Shown here: positions 14,905 to 23,266 of the stretch, in pieces | How positions within the stretch are numbered: position 1 is the stretch's first letter | Layout of the letters: every line of letters starts with the position of its first letter | Origin: Nocardioides limicola | Lineage (GTDB): Bacteria; Actinomycetota; Actinomycetes; Propionibacteriales; Nocardioidaceae | Reading direction: 5' to 3' | Assembly: GCF_016827675.1 (NCBI RefSeq) | Contig: NZ_JAERJA010000017.1 | Span: 1-32,744 of the forward strand | Length of the DNA stretch: 32,744 bases | The notes under the pieces: model-generated | Database searches by the model: none | What the model saw: only the letters and a program-made list of their open reading frames with translations | Told to the model about the DNA's origin: nothing | Position numbers and translations under genes: made by a program

Positions 14905-16977
14905 TCAGGCTAGTTGCGTCACCTCACGCCGGAACGGCACCTCGTCGTTGGACGGCAGGTCGGCGTCGAACTCCTCAGCAGCGCGCCGCCCCGACCAGAC
15001 CGCCGCAGCGATGGTGCCCGGCGCCCAGGAGTCGCCGATGCCGCGCACCGACTCGAGCTCCCCACGCTCGCGGAGCGCGTCGAGCTCGAGGTAGAGCTCC
15101 TCGCGCGGCAGCCGGGCGGTCACCATGACCACGGCGTCGCACTCGAGCTCGCGGACGGCGCCGGCGTACACGTCCTTCAACTCGACGCCGCCCACGCCAA
15201 CAGCTGTGACGGCGTGGTCGGTGATCCGGGTGACGCCGTTCTCGATAAGGCGGCGCTGGATGCGGTTGACCTCGAAGGTGTTGGTCGTCCACGCCGACAC
15301 CTGCGACTCGGTCGTGACGATCGAGACGTCGTACCCCTTCTGCGCCAGCAGCTCGGAGACCACACCACCGAGGTAGTAGTGGTCGTCGTCGTAGACGACC
15401 ACCTTCTTGCCCTCGGGCAGCCGACCCGCGAAGAGGTCGTCCGGCCCGAGCACCTGCGCGCCCTTGGCGATGGGGAGCGGTGTGGTGTGGAAGCGGGCGA
15501 CACCGTCCGTGCGCCACGTCGCGCCAGTCGCGACCAGTACGTGCTGGAAGCCGAACTCGATGATGTCGTCCGCCGTCATCGGGCTCTCGCGGAAGACCTC
15601 GACGTTCGGCAGCTCGGCGATCGCGGCCTCACGATACTCCTGCACGCGCCCCCACGCCGAGAGCCCCGGCAGCCGCGACTCCTGGTGCACCCGGCCGCCG
15701 AGGTCCCGACGCGCCTCGATCAGCGCGACGTCGTACCCACGCACCCCGAGCGCGCGGGCGGCCTCCAGTCCCGAGGGCCCGGCACCGACCACGAGCACCT
15801 GGGCGTCACTCTCCTTCGCCCGGATCTTCTCCGGGTGCCAGCCGCGCCGCCACTCCTCGCCCATGCTCGGGTTCTGGGTGCAGCGGATCGGCGACATGGT
15901 GAGGTCCCCGGAGACGCAGATGTTGCAGCCGATGCACTCGCGGATCAGGCTCAGCCGGCCGTCGCGGATCTTGTTCGGCAGGAACGGGTCGGCGATCGAC
16001 GGGCGGGCCGCGCCGATCAGGTCGAGGATGCCGGCCTTGATCTGCCGCACCATCGCGTCCGGCGAGGTGAACCGGCCCACCCCGACCACGGGCTTGGTGG
16101 TGAGCTTCTTCAGCCCGGCGACGAACTCCTCCTGGCTCCCCTCCAGGCCGAACCGCGAGGTGACCGAATCGCCCTCCCAGCTGCCCATCGCGAAGTCCCA
16201 CAGATCCGGCAGTTCGCCGAGCTCGCGCAGCACACCCTCGATGTCCTCGCGGGTGATGCCGCCCTCGAGCTCCTCCTCCACGGTGATCCGGCAGGCGACG
16301 GCCGCCTTGCCGTCGCACTCCTCAATGGTGTCCTCGAGCAGTTCACGCAGCAGCCGCATCCGGTTGAGCAGGGAGCCGCCGTACTCGTCGGTGCGCTGGT
16401 TGTAGCGCCGCGAGAGGAAGTGGTGGACGCCGCTGTAGCCGTGGGCGCCGTACACGTAGACGATGTCGTAGCCCGCCTCGATCGAGCGGCGTACGGCGTT
16501 GCGGTGCCAGCGCCGCAGGTCGGCGATGTCCTGCGTGGTCATCGCCCGGGCCTGGATCGGCGCGATCGTGTCGGGGGCCACCGGCAGGTGACCGGGCCCG
16601 AGCGGGGTCTCCCGGCTGAGCTGGTTGGGCGCGTTCATGCCGTTGTGCGCCAGCTCGATGCCGGCCAGGCCGCCGCCCTCGTGGATGGCGTCGGCGATCC
16701 GCTTCAGCGCCGGCAGGTCCTGGTCGTCCCAGATCCGCAGCTCGATGAAGGGGGCGATGTCGGACGTCGCGTGGATCTCCACCTGCTCGGTGCACACCAC
16801 CGACCAGCCGCCCTCGGCCTTGATCTTGCGCATCGCGGCCTGGGCGCTGGGATCGCGGTAGCCCATGCCGTTGCAGTGCGGCACCTGGTAGAAGCGGTTC
16901 TTGGTGGTGAACGGCCCGATCTGCACGGGCTCGAACAGGATGTCGTACGGCGCGGCCACAGTCGGCTGCTCGGTCAT
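14905..16977 (-). CDS. Histamine dehydrogenase-like flavoprotein (TMADH family)
   Basis: A 690-residue iron-sulfur flavoprotein of the trimethylamine dehydrogenase family. The order is an FMN TIM barrel (about 1-370), a 4Fe-4S site with Cys348, 351, 354 and 366 (CIGCNIC, then C eleven residues later), then a nucleotide-binding domain with VLVVGAGPSGLEAARALG. Cys35 in QVPHCNGMG matches the residue that carries 6-S-cysteinyl-FMN. The substrate pocket separates it from TMADH: the aromatic bowl Tyr60/Trp264/Trp355 is here Gln65, Trp267 and Asp358, the combination and numbering I recall for the Nocardioides simplex histamine dehydrogenase. It would oxidise histamine to imidazole acetaldehyde and ammonia. 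ATG 16977 follows AGGAG. It lies 48 bases after the aldehyde dehydrogenase, in one operon. Confidence 0.88.
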   Translation of the reverse strand: MTEQPTVAAPYDILFEPVQIGPFTTKNRFYQVPHCNGMGYRDPSAQAAMRKIKAEGGWSVVCTEQVEIHATSDIAPFIELRIWDDQDLPALKRIADAIHEGGGLAGIELAHNGMNAPNQLSRETPLGPGHLPVAPDTIAPIQARAMTTQDIADLRRWHRNAVRRSIEAGYDIVYVYGAHGYSGVHHFLSRRYNQRTDEYGGSLLNRMRLLRELLEDTIEECDGKAAVACRITVEEELEGGITREDIEGVLRELGELPDLWDFAMGSWEGDSVTSRFGLEGSQEEFVAGLKKLTTKPVVGVGRFTSPDAMVRQIKAGILDLIGAARPSIADPFLPNKIRDGRLSLIRECIGCNICVSGDLTMSPIRCTQNPSMGEEWRRGWHPEKIRAKESDAQVLVVGAGPSGLEAARALGVRGYDVALIEARRDLGGRVHQESRLPGLSAWGRVQEYREAAIAELPNVEVFRESPMTADDIIEFGFQHVLVATGATWRTDGVARFHTTPLPIAKGAQVLGPDDLFAGRLPEGKKVVVYDDDHYYLGGVVSELLAQKGYDVSIVTTESQVSAWTTNTFEVNRIQRRLIENGVTRITDHAVTAVGVGGVELKDVYAGAVRELECDAVVMVTARLPREELYLELDALRERGELESVRGIGDSWAPGTIAAAVWSGRRAAEEFDADLPSNDEVPFRREVTQLA

Positions 16978-17025
16978 GGGAGGTCTCCTCGGGGGTGCTG
17001 GACGGGGGTGCGGTGGGACCGCAGC

Positions 17026-18510
17026 TCAGTGGTTGATCCAGACGGTCTTCAGGCCGACGTACTTGTCGAGGGCGTGCAGCGACAGGTCGCGGCCGAAGCC
17101 GGATCCCTTGAACCCGCCGAACGGGGTCGACGCGCTGAAGGCGTCCACGCCGTTGACGGTGACAGTGCCGGCGTGGATCTGCTCGGTCAGTCGGTGCGCG
17201 CGGGCGAGGTTGCTGGTGGCGACCGAGGCCGCAAGTCCGTACGCCGAGTCGTTGGCGAGCGCGACGGCCTCGTCCTCGCGGTCGAAGGGCGTCACGGCGA
17301 GCACGGGGCCGAACACCTCCTCGCGGGCCAGCGCAGAGGTCGGGTCGACGTCGTCGAAGACGGTGGGCTGCACGTAGCAGTCGCTATCGCCGCGGGTGAG
17401 CCGCTCGCCCCCGGTCACCAGGCGCGCTCCACCAGCTTTCGCGCCGTCGACGAACCGCATCACCTGGTCGGTCTGCTCCTTCGAGACGATCGCGCCCATC
17501 CCGGCCGCCGGGTCGAGCGGGTCACCGGGTGCGTACGACGCCGCCTCGGCCGCGACGAGGTCGACGAACTCTTGGTGCACGGAGCGCTCGACGAGCACCC
17601 GGGAGTGGGCCGAGCAGACCGCGCCCTGGTTGAACCAGATGCCCAGGGCGGTCTGCTTGGCGGTGACCGCGAGGTCTTCGGCGTCGGCGAAGACCAGGTG
17701 GGGGCTCTTGCCGCCGCACTCGAGCCAGACCTGCTTGAGGTTCGACTGGCCGGCGTACTGCAGGAAGAGCCGGCCCACCTCCGTGGAGCCGGTGAAGGCC
17801 AGCACGTCGACGTCCGCGTGCAGGCCCAGCGCCCTGCCGGTGGACTCGCCCAGGCCGGGGACGACGTTGAGGACGCCGTCGGGGATGCCGGCTTCGACGG
17901 CCAGCTCGGCGATCCGCAGCGCCGAGGACGGCGACTGCTCAGCAGGCTTGAGGACCACGCAGTTGCCCGCCGCCATCGCCGGCGCGACCTTCCAGGCCAG
18001 CATGTCGACCGGGTAGTTCCACGGGACGACCGCACCGACCACGCCCAGCGGCACACGCCGGATCAGGCCGAGGGTCCCCGGTGGCGTGGGCGCGACCTCG
18101 TCGTTGATCTTGTCGATCGCCTCGGCGTAGTAGCGGAACAGGTTCACCGAGAACGGCAGGTCGAGGTCGTGGGCGTCGACCACCCGCTTGCCCATGTCGA
18201 GCGAGTCGAGGACCGCGAGCTCGGCCGAGTGCTCTTCTAACTTGTCGGCGAAGCGCAATAAACGCTCCCTGCGGAAGGTGACGCCGGCGCGGCTCCATAC
18301 CCCGGAGTCGTACGTCGACCGGGCGGCGCGGACGGCGGCATCGACGCCCTCCGCCCCGGCGTCGGCCACCTCGCTGAGCAGCCCGCCTGTCGCCGGGTTG
18401 CGGTTCTCGAAGCCGGCGGCGCCGGTCTCCACGAAGGCCCCGCCGATGAACGGCCGGGTGTGGAGGGTGGCCTTGGCTGCCACCTCGATCCAGTCCTGGT
18501 GAGTTCTCAC
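17026..18510 (-). CDS. NAD(P)-dependent aldehyde dehydrogenase
   Basis: This is a 494-residue aldehyde dehydrogenase superfamily enzyme of full length. Catalytic Cys299 lies in FNQGAVCSAHSR, the general-base Glu264 in WLECGGKSP, Asn165 in VVPWNYPVDM, and the cofactor motif FTGSTEVG at 239-246. It resembles PuuC/betaine-aldehyde type enzymes that oxidise amine-derived aldehydes to acids. The start is a GTG at 18510 with AAAGGA upstream. It is the first gene of the operon with the histamine dehydrogenase, so its natural substrate is probably imidazole-4-acetaldehyde, giving imidazole-4-acetate. Expression should come from the promoter at 18540-18568 and be repressed by the divergent TetR protein. 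Confidence 0.92.
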   Translation of the reverse strand: MRTHQDWIEVAAKATLHTRPFIGGAFVETGAAGFENRNPATGGLLSEVADAGAEGVDAAVRAARSTYDSGVWSRAGVTFRRERLLRFADKLEEHSAELAVLDSLDMGKRVVDAHDLDLPFSVNLFRYYAEAIDKINDEVAPTPPGTLGLIRRVPLGVVGAVVPWNYPVDMLAWKVAPAMAAGNCVVLKPAEQSPSSALRIAELAVEAGIPDGVLNVVPGLGESTGRALGLHADVDVLAFTGSTEVGRLFLQYAGQSNLKQVWLECGGKSPHLVFADAEDLAVTAKQTALGIWFNQGAVCSAHSRVLVERSVHQEFVDLVAAEAASYAPGDPLDPAAGMGAIVSKEQTDQVMRFVDGAKAGGARLVTGGERLTRGDSDCYVQPTVFDDVDPTSALAREEVFGPVLAVTPFDREDEAVALANDSAYGLAASVATSNLARAHRLTEQIHAGTVTVNGVDAFSASTPFGGFKGSGFGRDLSLHALDKYVGLKTVWINH

Positions 18511-18535
18511 GGGCGATCCTTTCTTTGCGCTTCAC

Positions 18536-18548
18536 CGCAAATATTGCG
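18536..18548. promoter_or_regulatory. Palindromic operator over the -10 box
   Basis: CGCAAATATTGCG has five-base inverted arms (CGCAA / TTGCG) around ATA. It overlaps the -10 hexamer of the aldehyde dehydrogenase promoter. A second TTGCGC copy lies 19 bases away (18525-18530 and 18544-18549). This is the natural position for repression by the adjacent TetR protein. Confidence 0.5.
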
Positions 18549-18568
18549 CATATCACACTCCTTGTCAA
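18540..18568 (-). promoter_or_regulatory. Near-consensus sigma-70-type promoter for the aldehyde/histamine dehydrogenase operon
   Basis: Read on the minus strand, TTGACA (18568-18563) and AATATT (18545-18540) are separated by exactly 17 bases. This is an unusually good match for such a GC-rich genome and lies 30 bases upstream of the GTG start. The AT-rich spacer stands out from its surroundings. Confidence 0.7.
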
Positions 18569-18610
18569 TGCCTGGGCCCGACCCGGGCAGCTGAGCGCTA
18601 CGGTGAGGCC

Positions 18611-19249
18611 ATGGCGCGACACAAGGACCAAGCCGCTCGGCGCGAACACCTGATCGCGGCGACGCTCACCACCATCGCCAACCATGGACTGCCCAGCGCG
18701 ACGATGAAGAACATCGCCGAGGAAGCCGGCGTCTCGCCCCGGCTGGTCGCCTACTACTACCCCGACCTTGAGAAGCTGATCGAGGCCACTCACCAAGCAG
18801 CGACCGACCGGTACTACTGGTCACGGCAACGCGACATCGACGGCGACCTGAGCCCCACCACCAAGCTGGCCCGTCTGATGCACTCGGGTCTGCCCCGGGG
18901 GAAGGATCTGCTCCTCAGCCAGGTGCTGGACGAGATCTCGGTGAGCGCAAGCCGCAGCCCGATGCACGCCACCTTGGTGACGCTGCTCTTCGACCGCGAG
19001 GTGTCGCTCTACGCCTCGGTCCTCGACGTCGGGCGGGCGGTGGGTGAGTTCGACCTGACTGACGCCCCCGAGGTGATCGCGCGCAACTTCGTCGCCCTGG
19101 AGGACGCCCTGGGGCTGCACTTGCTCGCCCACAACTCGTCTATGACCCTGCCACGGGCCGAGGAGCAGTTGGCCAGCTATGCGCAATCCGCCACAGGAGT
19201 TCGGATCACCCCTGAGGCGCCGGGACCGCAGCCCCGGGTGCGGACCTGA
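18611..19249 (+). CDS. TetR/AcrR-family regulator
   Basis: This is a 212-residue TetR-type protein. Residues about 8-55 form the DNA-binding helix-turn-helix: REHLIAATLTTIANHGLPSA, then TMKNIAEEAGVSPRLVAYYY. The remainder is the helical ligand-binding and dimer domain, similar in outline to BetI-like regulators. It is divergent from the aldehyde dehydrogenase gene, 100 bases apart, over a strong promoter with an overlapping palindrome, so it probably represses the dehydrogenase operon and itself. The inducer is likely the amine or an imidazole intermediate (inferred). The ATG at 18611 is preceded by GGTGAGG. Confidence 0.88.
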   Translation: MARHKDQAARREHLIAATLTTIANHGLPSATMKNIAEEAGVSPRLVAYYYPDLEKLIEATHQAATDRYYWSRQRDIDGDLSPTTKLARLMHSGLPRGKDLLLSQVLDEISVSASRSPMHATLVTLLFDREVSLYASVLDVGRAVGEFDLTDAPEVIARNFVALEDALGLHLLAHNSSMTLPRAEEQLASYAQSATGVRITPEAPGPQPRVRT

Positions 19250-19261
19250 CGTGCTGAAGCA

Positions 19262-22153
19262 TCAGCCGACGGTCAGCGTCGGGTGGAAGTAGTCGAAGAG
19301 TCCGCGCTCGATGGGGTCGTCGAAGTGCAACAGCATCCGTACGACGTCGAGCTGCCTGCCCTTGCCATCTGGCATGGTGGTCTGCTCCGCCGCGGCCGGT
19401 GACGCACGCCCTAGGTAGTAGAAGTCGGTTCCTTCCGCGTCGTCCTTCTTGACGAACACGTGCACATCCACGTGCTTGTTCAGAATCGCGACTACCTCGG
19501 CGCTTGCCATCGTCCGCCGTGAGCGAGTGAACCACCGCATCGTCGACGGATCTATGAGCTCGTCTTCATAGGCCGTGCTCGCCGCAACCTCGTCAGACTT
19601 GTGGAGCGTCACGAAGATGGGACATACGCCGGATTGGGTGTCGACCTTGTAGCCATAGAGGGTGGACGTCCACTTGCGTGGCCAATTGAGGAGTCGGCAG
19701 ACCTCCTTGCGCGAGTACTGCCGACCAACGGTGAACGACCTATCCGCGGAGTAGTAGTCGGCAGCCATGTGTGTGCCCGTGCGCAGCAGGTCTTCGACAG
19801 CCTCAGCAAAGAGCCTGTTCTCTGCCATTGACTCCTGGAACTGCGACGTCAAGGCGACGGAGTCAGGTGTCGGCCGGGTGACGACACCGGTGCCGTACCG
19901 ACGCTGATCGGCTTCGGAGTGCCTCTCAAGGGTCAACGTATCGATGGCGCTCTGAACGTGGGTCGCTGTGCACGGGAGTCCCGACGCCGAGAAGGCGGCA
20001 GCGATGTCGCTGGCGCCCGCCGCCTGCGCGCGCAAGAGAAGATCGAGGAGCACGAACTCGTGAAGGCGCTTGGCGGGGAGCACTTCATGCGAGAGCAGAC
20101 CCAAGGCCTTGTGTTCCGCAGACGAGAGGCCTGCGTCCACCCTGAGCACACTTTGGACCAGGGCTGGGTAGTTCTCCTTCTTGGTCGCCAACAGCACCGG
20201 ATCTACCGATTCGAAGCGGAAGAAGTCCCATAGGCTCGGTACTTCGCCGACGCGGTTGCGCATCGACTCGATCGCGGCCTTGAGCCGCAACATCCCATCA
20301 AGGTGCGTGTCAGCGATCGATCGAAGGATCCGGTCTTGCGAGATCCGGTCGAACCGGACGCTCGACAGGCCGGGCAGCACTCCTGTCTCCTCCGCAGCAA
20401 TCAGCCCCTGGCGGAGCGACTCCTTGTTGAGGGACTCATCACCGAAGAGGGCAATCGGCACTAAGTAGTTGTTGGCGTAGTTCCCGATGAAGTCGATGAC
20501 GACGAGGTACTCCTTGCCTTCGGCCTTCCGCAGGCCTCGGCCCAACTGCTGGACGAAGACGATCGCAGACTGGGTCTGCCGGAGCATGACGATCTGATTC
20601 ACCGTGGGAATGTCGACGCCTTCGTTGAAGATGTCGACGGTAAGGATGTAGTCGAGCTCGCCTGCCTCCAACTGACGTACGACGGCTTCACGGTGAGGGA
20701 TGGAGTCCTCACCGGTGAGCGCGACAGTCCTCAGTTGCCGACCGTGCAGTCGTCTGGCGTTGAGGGCTGCTGATAGAGCTCGGGCTTCGTCCTTCCGGCT
20801 GCAGAAGATGAGTCCGCGCGGCGCGACACCGGCTTGGCCGTACGTGTCGAGGGCGCTGACGACGTGGCTCACGCGTTCTGGCGAGATCAGTAGTGCGAGT
20901 TCTGTCTCGTCGGTGGTGGTCGTGCCATCGTCGTAGGTCACATCGGCGACACCGTAGTAGTGGAAGGGTGCGAGCATGTCCGACTCGATGGCGTGCTTCA
21001 GTCGGATCTCGTAGGGGACGTTGTAGTCGAAGAGCTCGAAGACGTTGAAGCCGTCGGTTCGCTCGGGGGTTGCTGTCATGCCGAGCAGGAACTTCGGTTC
21101 GAAGTAGTTCAGAATGCGCTGGTGAGTGGCGGCGCCTGCGCGGTGAGCTTCATCGATGAGCATGTAGTCGAACTCCGTGGGCGCGAACTGTTCCAGAGCC
21201 CCTGGCTGCGACAGAGTCTGAACGGTAGCGAACACATGGCGCCGCTCCGGCTGCTTCACGCTTCCGGACAGTTTGCCGAACTCGGTGGCGGGGCCTCCGA
21301 GGACGCGACGATACTCATCGATTGTCTTGTCGAGGATCTGCTCTCGGTGCACCACAAACAGGAGCCTGCGCGGGTTCAAGGCACGCGCGTCGAGTGCGGA
21401 CAGGATCGTCTTGCCGGTGCCTGTGGCCGAGATGACGATCGCTCGGCGCTTTCCCTGCTCGCGTACTTCCGCGATGGCACGAAGAGCCTCTCTCTGCATC
21501 AGATTCGGCGTGATCTGCTGCGGGCTGTGTGGGACTACGAGCCGGCTCGGCCGTGACATCGGCGGCGTGTACGAATCGGCGTAGGCATCGATCCAGGCTT
21601 GAGTCAGCGGAACGGAGTCGTCCAACTGGTGGGTGACCAGTTGCGCGAACTGGTCAGCGAGGTCGCTTTGTGCCGCTGCCGAGACCTTGAGGTTCCACTC
21701 GTGGTTCGTGACGAGGGCGCTCTCGGTGAGGTTAGAGCTGCCGACCATCGCCGTCACGCCATCAGCGGCGGTGAAGATGTAGCCCTTCGGATGAAAGGCG
21801 CTGGCGCTGTGGCGGCGTACGTCGAATCCGTGCTTGGTCAGGCCGTGAAGCTCGGCAAACGCCTGTGGTGAGTTGAAGCCGAGGTAGTCCGAGGTGATGA
21901 TCCGGCCGGTTCCGTCGAAGTCGATGAGCTCTTGCTTGAGCAGGGCGATGGCGCGCGGGGACACGAAGGCAACCGAGAAGGTGAACTCGTCGCTGCGCTT
22001 TAGCTCCTCGCGTAGCGAACGGAGCATCGACCCCGACTGGTTGTTGAGCACGACCTTGGGGTGGAGCCCGCGTGGGCCAGGTCCAGCCCGATTCAGGTAG
22101 CCGTACTGAACGTCCCCGGTCAGCCGGTCAGTCCAGGTGATGTCTCGCTTCAT
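19262..22153 (-). CDS. PLD-nuclease/SF2 helicase/DUF3427-type protein
   Basis: A 963-residue multidomain protein. Residues about 30-175 are a phospholipase D-type nuclease domain (HPKGYIF with His121 and Lys123, GSSN at 138-141). Residues about 215-600 are a superfamily 2 helicase with Walker A SATGTGKT at 242-249, DEAH at 334-337, MTATPERTDGF, and motif VI QQLGRGLRKAEG. The C-terminal 350 residues fit the DUF3427 type found on such helicases. ATG 22153 overlaps the NUDIX stop (ATGA), so the longer frame to 22240 is rejected. The combination of PLD endonuclease and DNA translocase suggests restriction-like defence. The pairing with NUDIX is the notable context. Function in this organism is inferred. 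Confidence 0.85.
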   Translation of the reverse strand: MKRDITWTDRLTGDVQYGYLNRAGPGPRGLHPKVVLNNQSGSMLRSLREELKRSDEFTFSVAFVSPRAIALLKQELIDFDGTGRIITSDYLGFNSPQAFAELHGLTKHGFDVRRHSASAFHPKGYIFTAADGVTAMVGSSNLTESALVTNHEWNLKVSAAAQSDLADQFAQLVTHQLDDSVPLTQAWIDAYADSYTPPMSRPSRLVVPHSPQQITPNLMQREALRAIAEVREQGKRRAIVISATGTGKTILSALDARALNPRRLLFVVHREQILDKTIDEYRRVLGGPATEFGKLSGSVKQPERRHVFATVQTLSQPGALEQFAPTEFDYMLIDEAHRAGAATHQRILNYFEPKFLLGMTATPERTDGFNVFELFDYNVPYEIRLKHAIESDMLAPFHYYGVADVTYDDGTTTTDETELALLISPERVSHVVSALDTYGQAGVAPRGLIFCSRKDEARALSAALNARRLHGRQLRTVALTGEDSIPHREAVVRQLEAGELDYILTVDIFNEGVDIPTVNQIVMLRQTQSAIVFVQQLGRGLRKAEGKEYLVVIDFIGNYANNYLVPIALFGDESLNKESLRQGLIAAEETGVLPGLSSVRFDRISQDRILRSIADTHLDGMLRLKAAIESMRNRVGEVPSLWDFFRFESVDPVLLATKKENYPALVQSVLRVDAGLSSAEHKALGLLSHEVLPAKRLHEFVLLDLLLRAQAAGASDIAAAFSASGLPCTATHVQSAIDTLTLERHSEADQRRYGTGVVTRPTPDSVALTSQFQESMAENRLFAEAVEDLLRTGTHMAADYYSADRSFTVGRQYSRKEVCRLLNWPRKWTSTLYGYKVDTQSGVCPIFVTLHKSDEVAASTAYEDELIDPSTMRWFTRSRRTMASAEVVAILNKHVDVHVFVKKDDAEGTDFYYLGRASPAAAEQTTMPDGKGRQLDVVRMLLHFDDPIERGLFDYFHPTLTVG

Positions 22154-22560
22154 CCGGAAAGCTTCTTCTGGATGACATCGACGGCTGGGATATCTGCAGG
22201 GGCCCAGTCGAGATGGTGCAAGTCGGCCGGGGCCAGCCACCGGACTTCTGCGTGCTCAGTGAGGGCAGGTTCCCCGTCGAGGAGATCGCAGTAGAAGGTC
22301 GTCAAGGTGACGATGCCGAAGTCATACTCGTGGGTCGTCGTCGTTACCTCGTCACCGACCTTGACCGAACAGCGAAGCTCTTCGTCAATCTCCCGGGAGA
22401 GCGCCTCGCGGGTAGTTTCACCAGGCTCGATCTTGCCGCCGGGGAACTCCCACATGCCTGAGAGCGCGCCGGGCCCGCGCTGTGCGCAGAGGACGTTGCC
22501 GTCGTGGACGATCACCGCACCGACGACACTGATTCGCTTCTTCTCCGAGCTCGTCTGCAT
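22150..22560 (-). CDS. NUDIX hydrolase (MutT/dCTPase-like)
   Basis: This is a 136-residue NUDIX pyrophosphohydrolase. The NUDIX box is complete at 42-62 (GKIEPGETTREALSREIDEEL), with the essential glutamates of REx2EE. The N-terminal SVVGAVIVHDGNVLCAQRGP and GMWEFPGG are typical of MutT-type (d)NTP diphosphatases. It would hydrolyse a nucleoside triphosphate, perhaps an oxidised, modified or free dNTP. Its stop overlaps the ATG of the PLD-helicase gene, so the two are co-translated and probably work together. Start ATG 22560; no strong ribosome site noted. Confidence 0.88.
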   Translation of the reverse strand: MQTSSEKKRISVVGAVIVHDGNVLCAQRGPGALSGMWEFPGGKIEPGETTREALSREIDEELRCSVKVGDEVTTTTHEYDFGIVTLTTFYCDLLDGEPALTEHAEVRWLAPADLHHLDWAPADIPAVDVIQKKLSG

Positions 22561-22749
22561 CAGCCGTGAGCTTAGTGGTCAACTGGTGCCGAGTGCCCGA
22601 ACACCGGCAGATCACTCCGATGGCGACTTCACGCCCCCCGCCGTTGGACCTCAAACCCCACTGTGAGACTTACCGTTGCTCGCCTGCCCGGGGCGTCGAC
22701 GTGGCGTAGCCCGCTCGCCCATCGACCGGCTCGTGCTCGGGTAGGTCGG

Positions 22750-23254
22750 GTGCGTGTGGCCTTGTTGGTGGGCGTCTTGGCGTTGACCGCGTGCGGCGGA
22801 TCGCCACGGAGTCAGGTGGCCATCGAGAAGAACGACGTGGACGCGGAACGAGCAGTGGCGGCGCTCTACCTGAGCTCCCAGTTCCTCAAGGGTTCACCGG
22901 AGGTCGGATACGTGGTCTTCATCGACTCCGACGGAGGAACTCAGACCATCGAGACCAGCGGCATGGACGTTGCGCAAATGAAGTGGACCGACGATGGCCT
23001 GTTCTTCTCAGACCGCGACAACGACTATCTGCTGACCGACACGTTGGAGGCCATCCCTAGCCCCAAACGCGCACAGGTCCAGAGCTCGGCCGCCTACCTA
23101 GGTGCGGGTCGAGGGTTCGCCGCTGTCTACAACGTCGGAATGGGCGAGGAGGGTGCGTTTCGACACCGGCATCGGGTTCTCCGGCGTTGCCAGCGAGGTT
23201 ATCCCTGAGTGCGGCAGATCAGGCCGCATTCCTGCGCGTCGACCGACGGTATGA
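22750..23254 (+). pseudogene. Frameshifted lipoprotein gene
   Basis: A GTG at 22750 starts a lipoprotein signal peptide, VRVALLVGVLALTACGG, with a clear lipobox (LTAC). The protein continues through EVGYVVFIDSDGGTQTIE and DDGLFFSDRDNDYLLTD to AAVYNVGMGEEG. At about 23150-23160, within a G-rich gaggagggtg run, the frame changes. The original frame ends at 23208 with a basic, unlikely tail, whereas the +1 frame gives a sensible continuation, RFDTGIGFSGVASEVIPEC, to TGA at 23252-23254. It looks like the N-terminal third of a secreted beta-propeller-like lipoprotein. A one-base sequencing error cannot be excluded, though the downstream piece is also short. Confidence 0.6.
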
Positions 23255-23266
23255 GAAGGTCCAGCC

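Noticed and set aside
14914..18240. 1108-codon plus-strand open frame across the dehydrogenase genes
   Set aside because: It is antisense to two clearly recognised enzymes; its composition (runs of R, G, D, H, V) is what GC-rich third positions give on the opposite strand.
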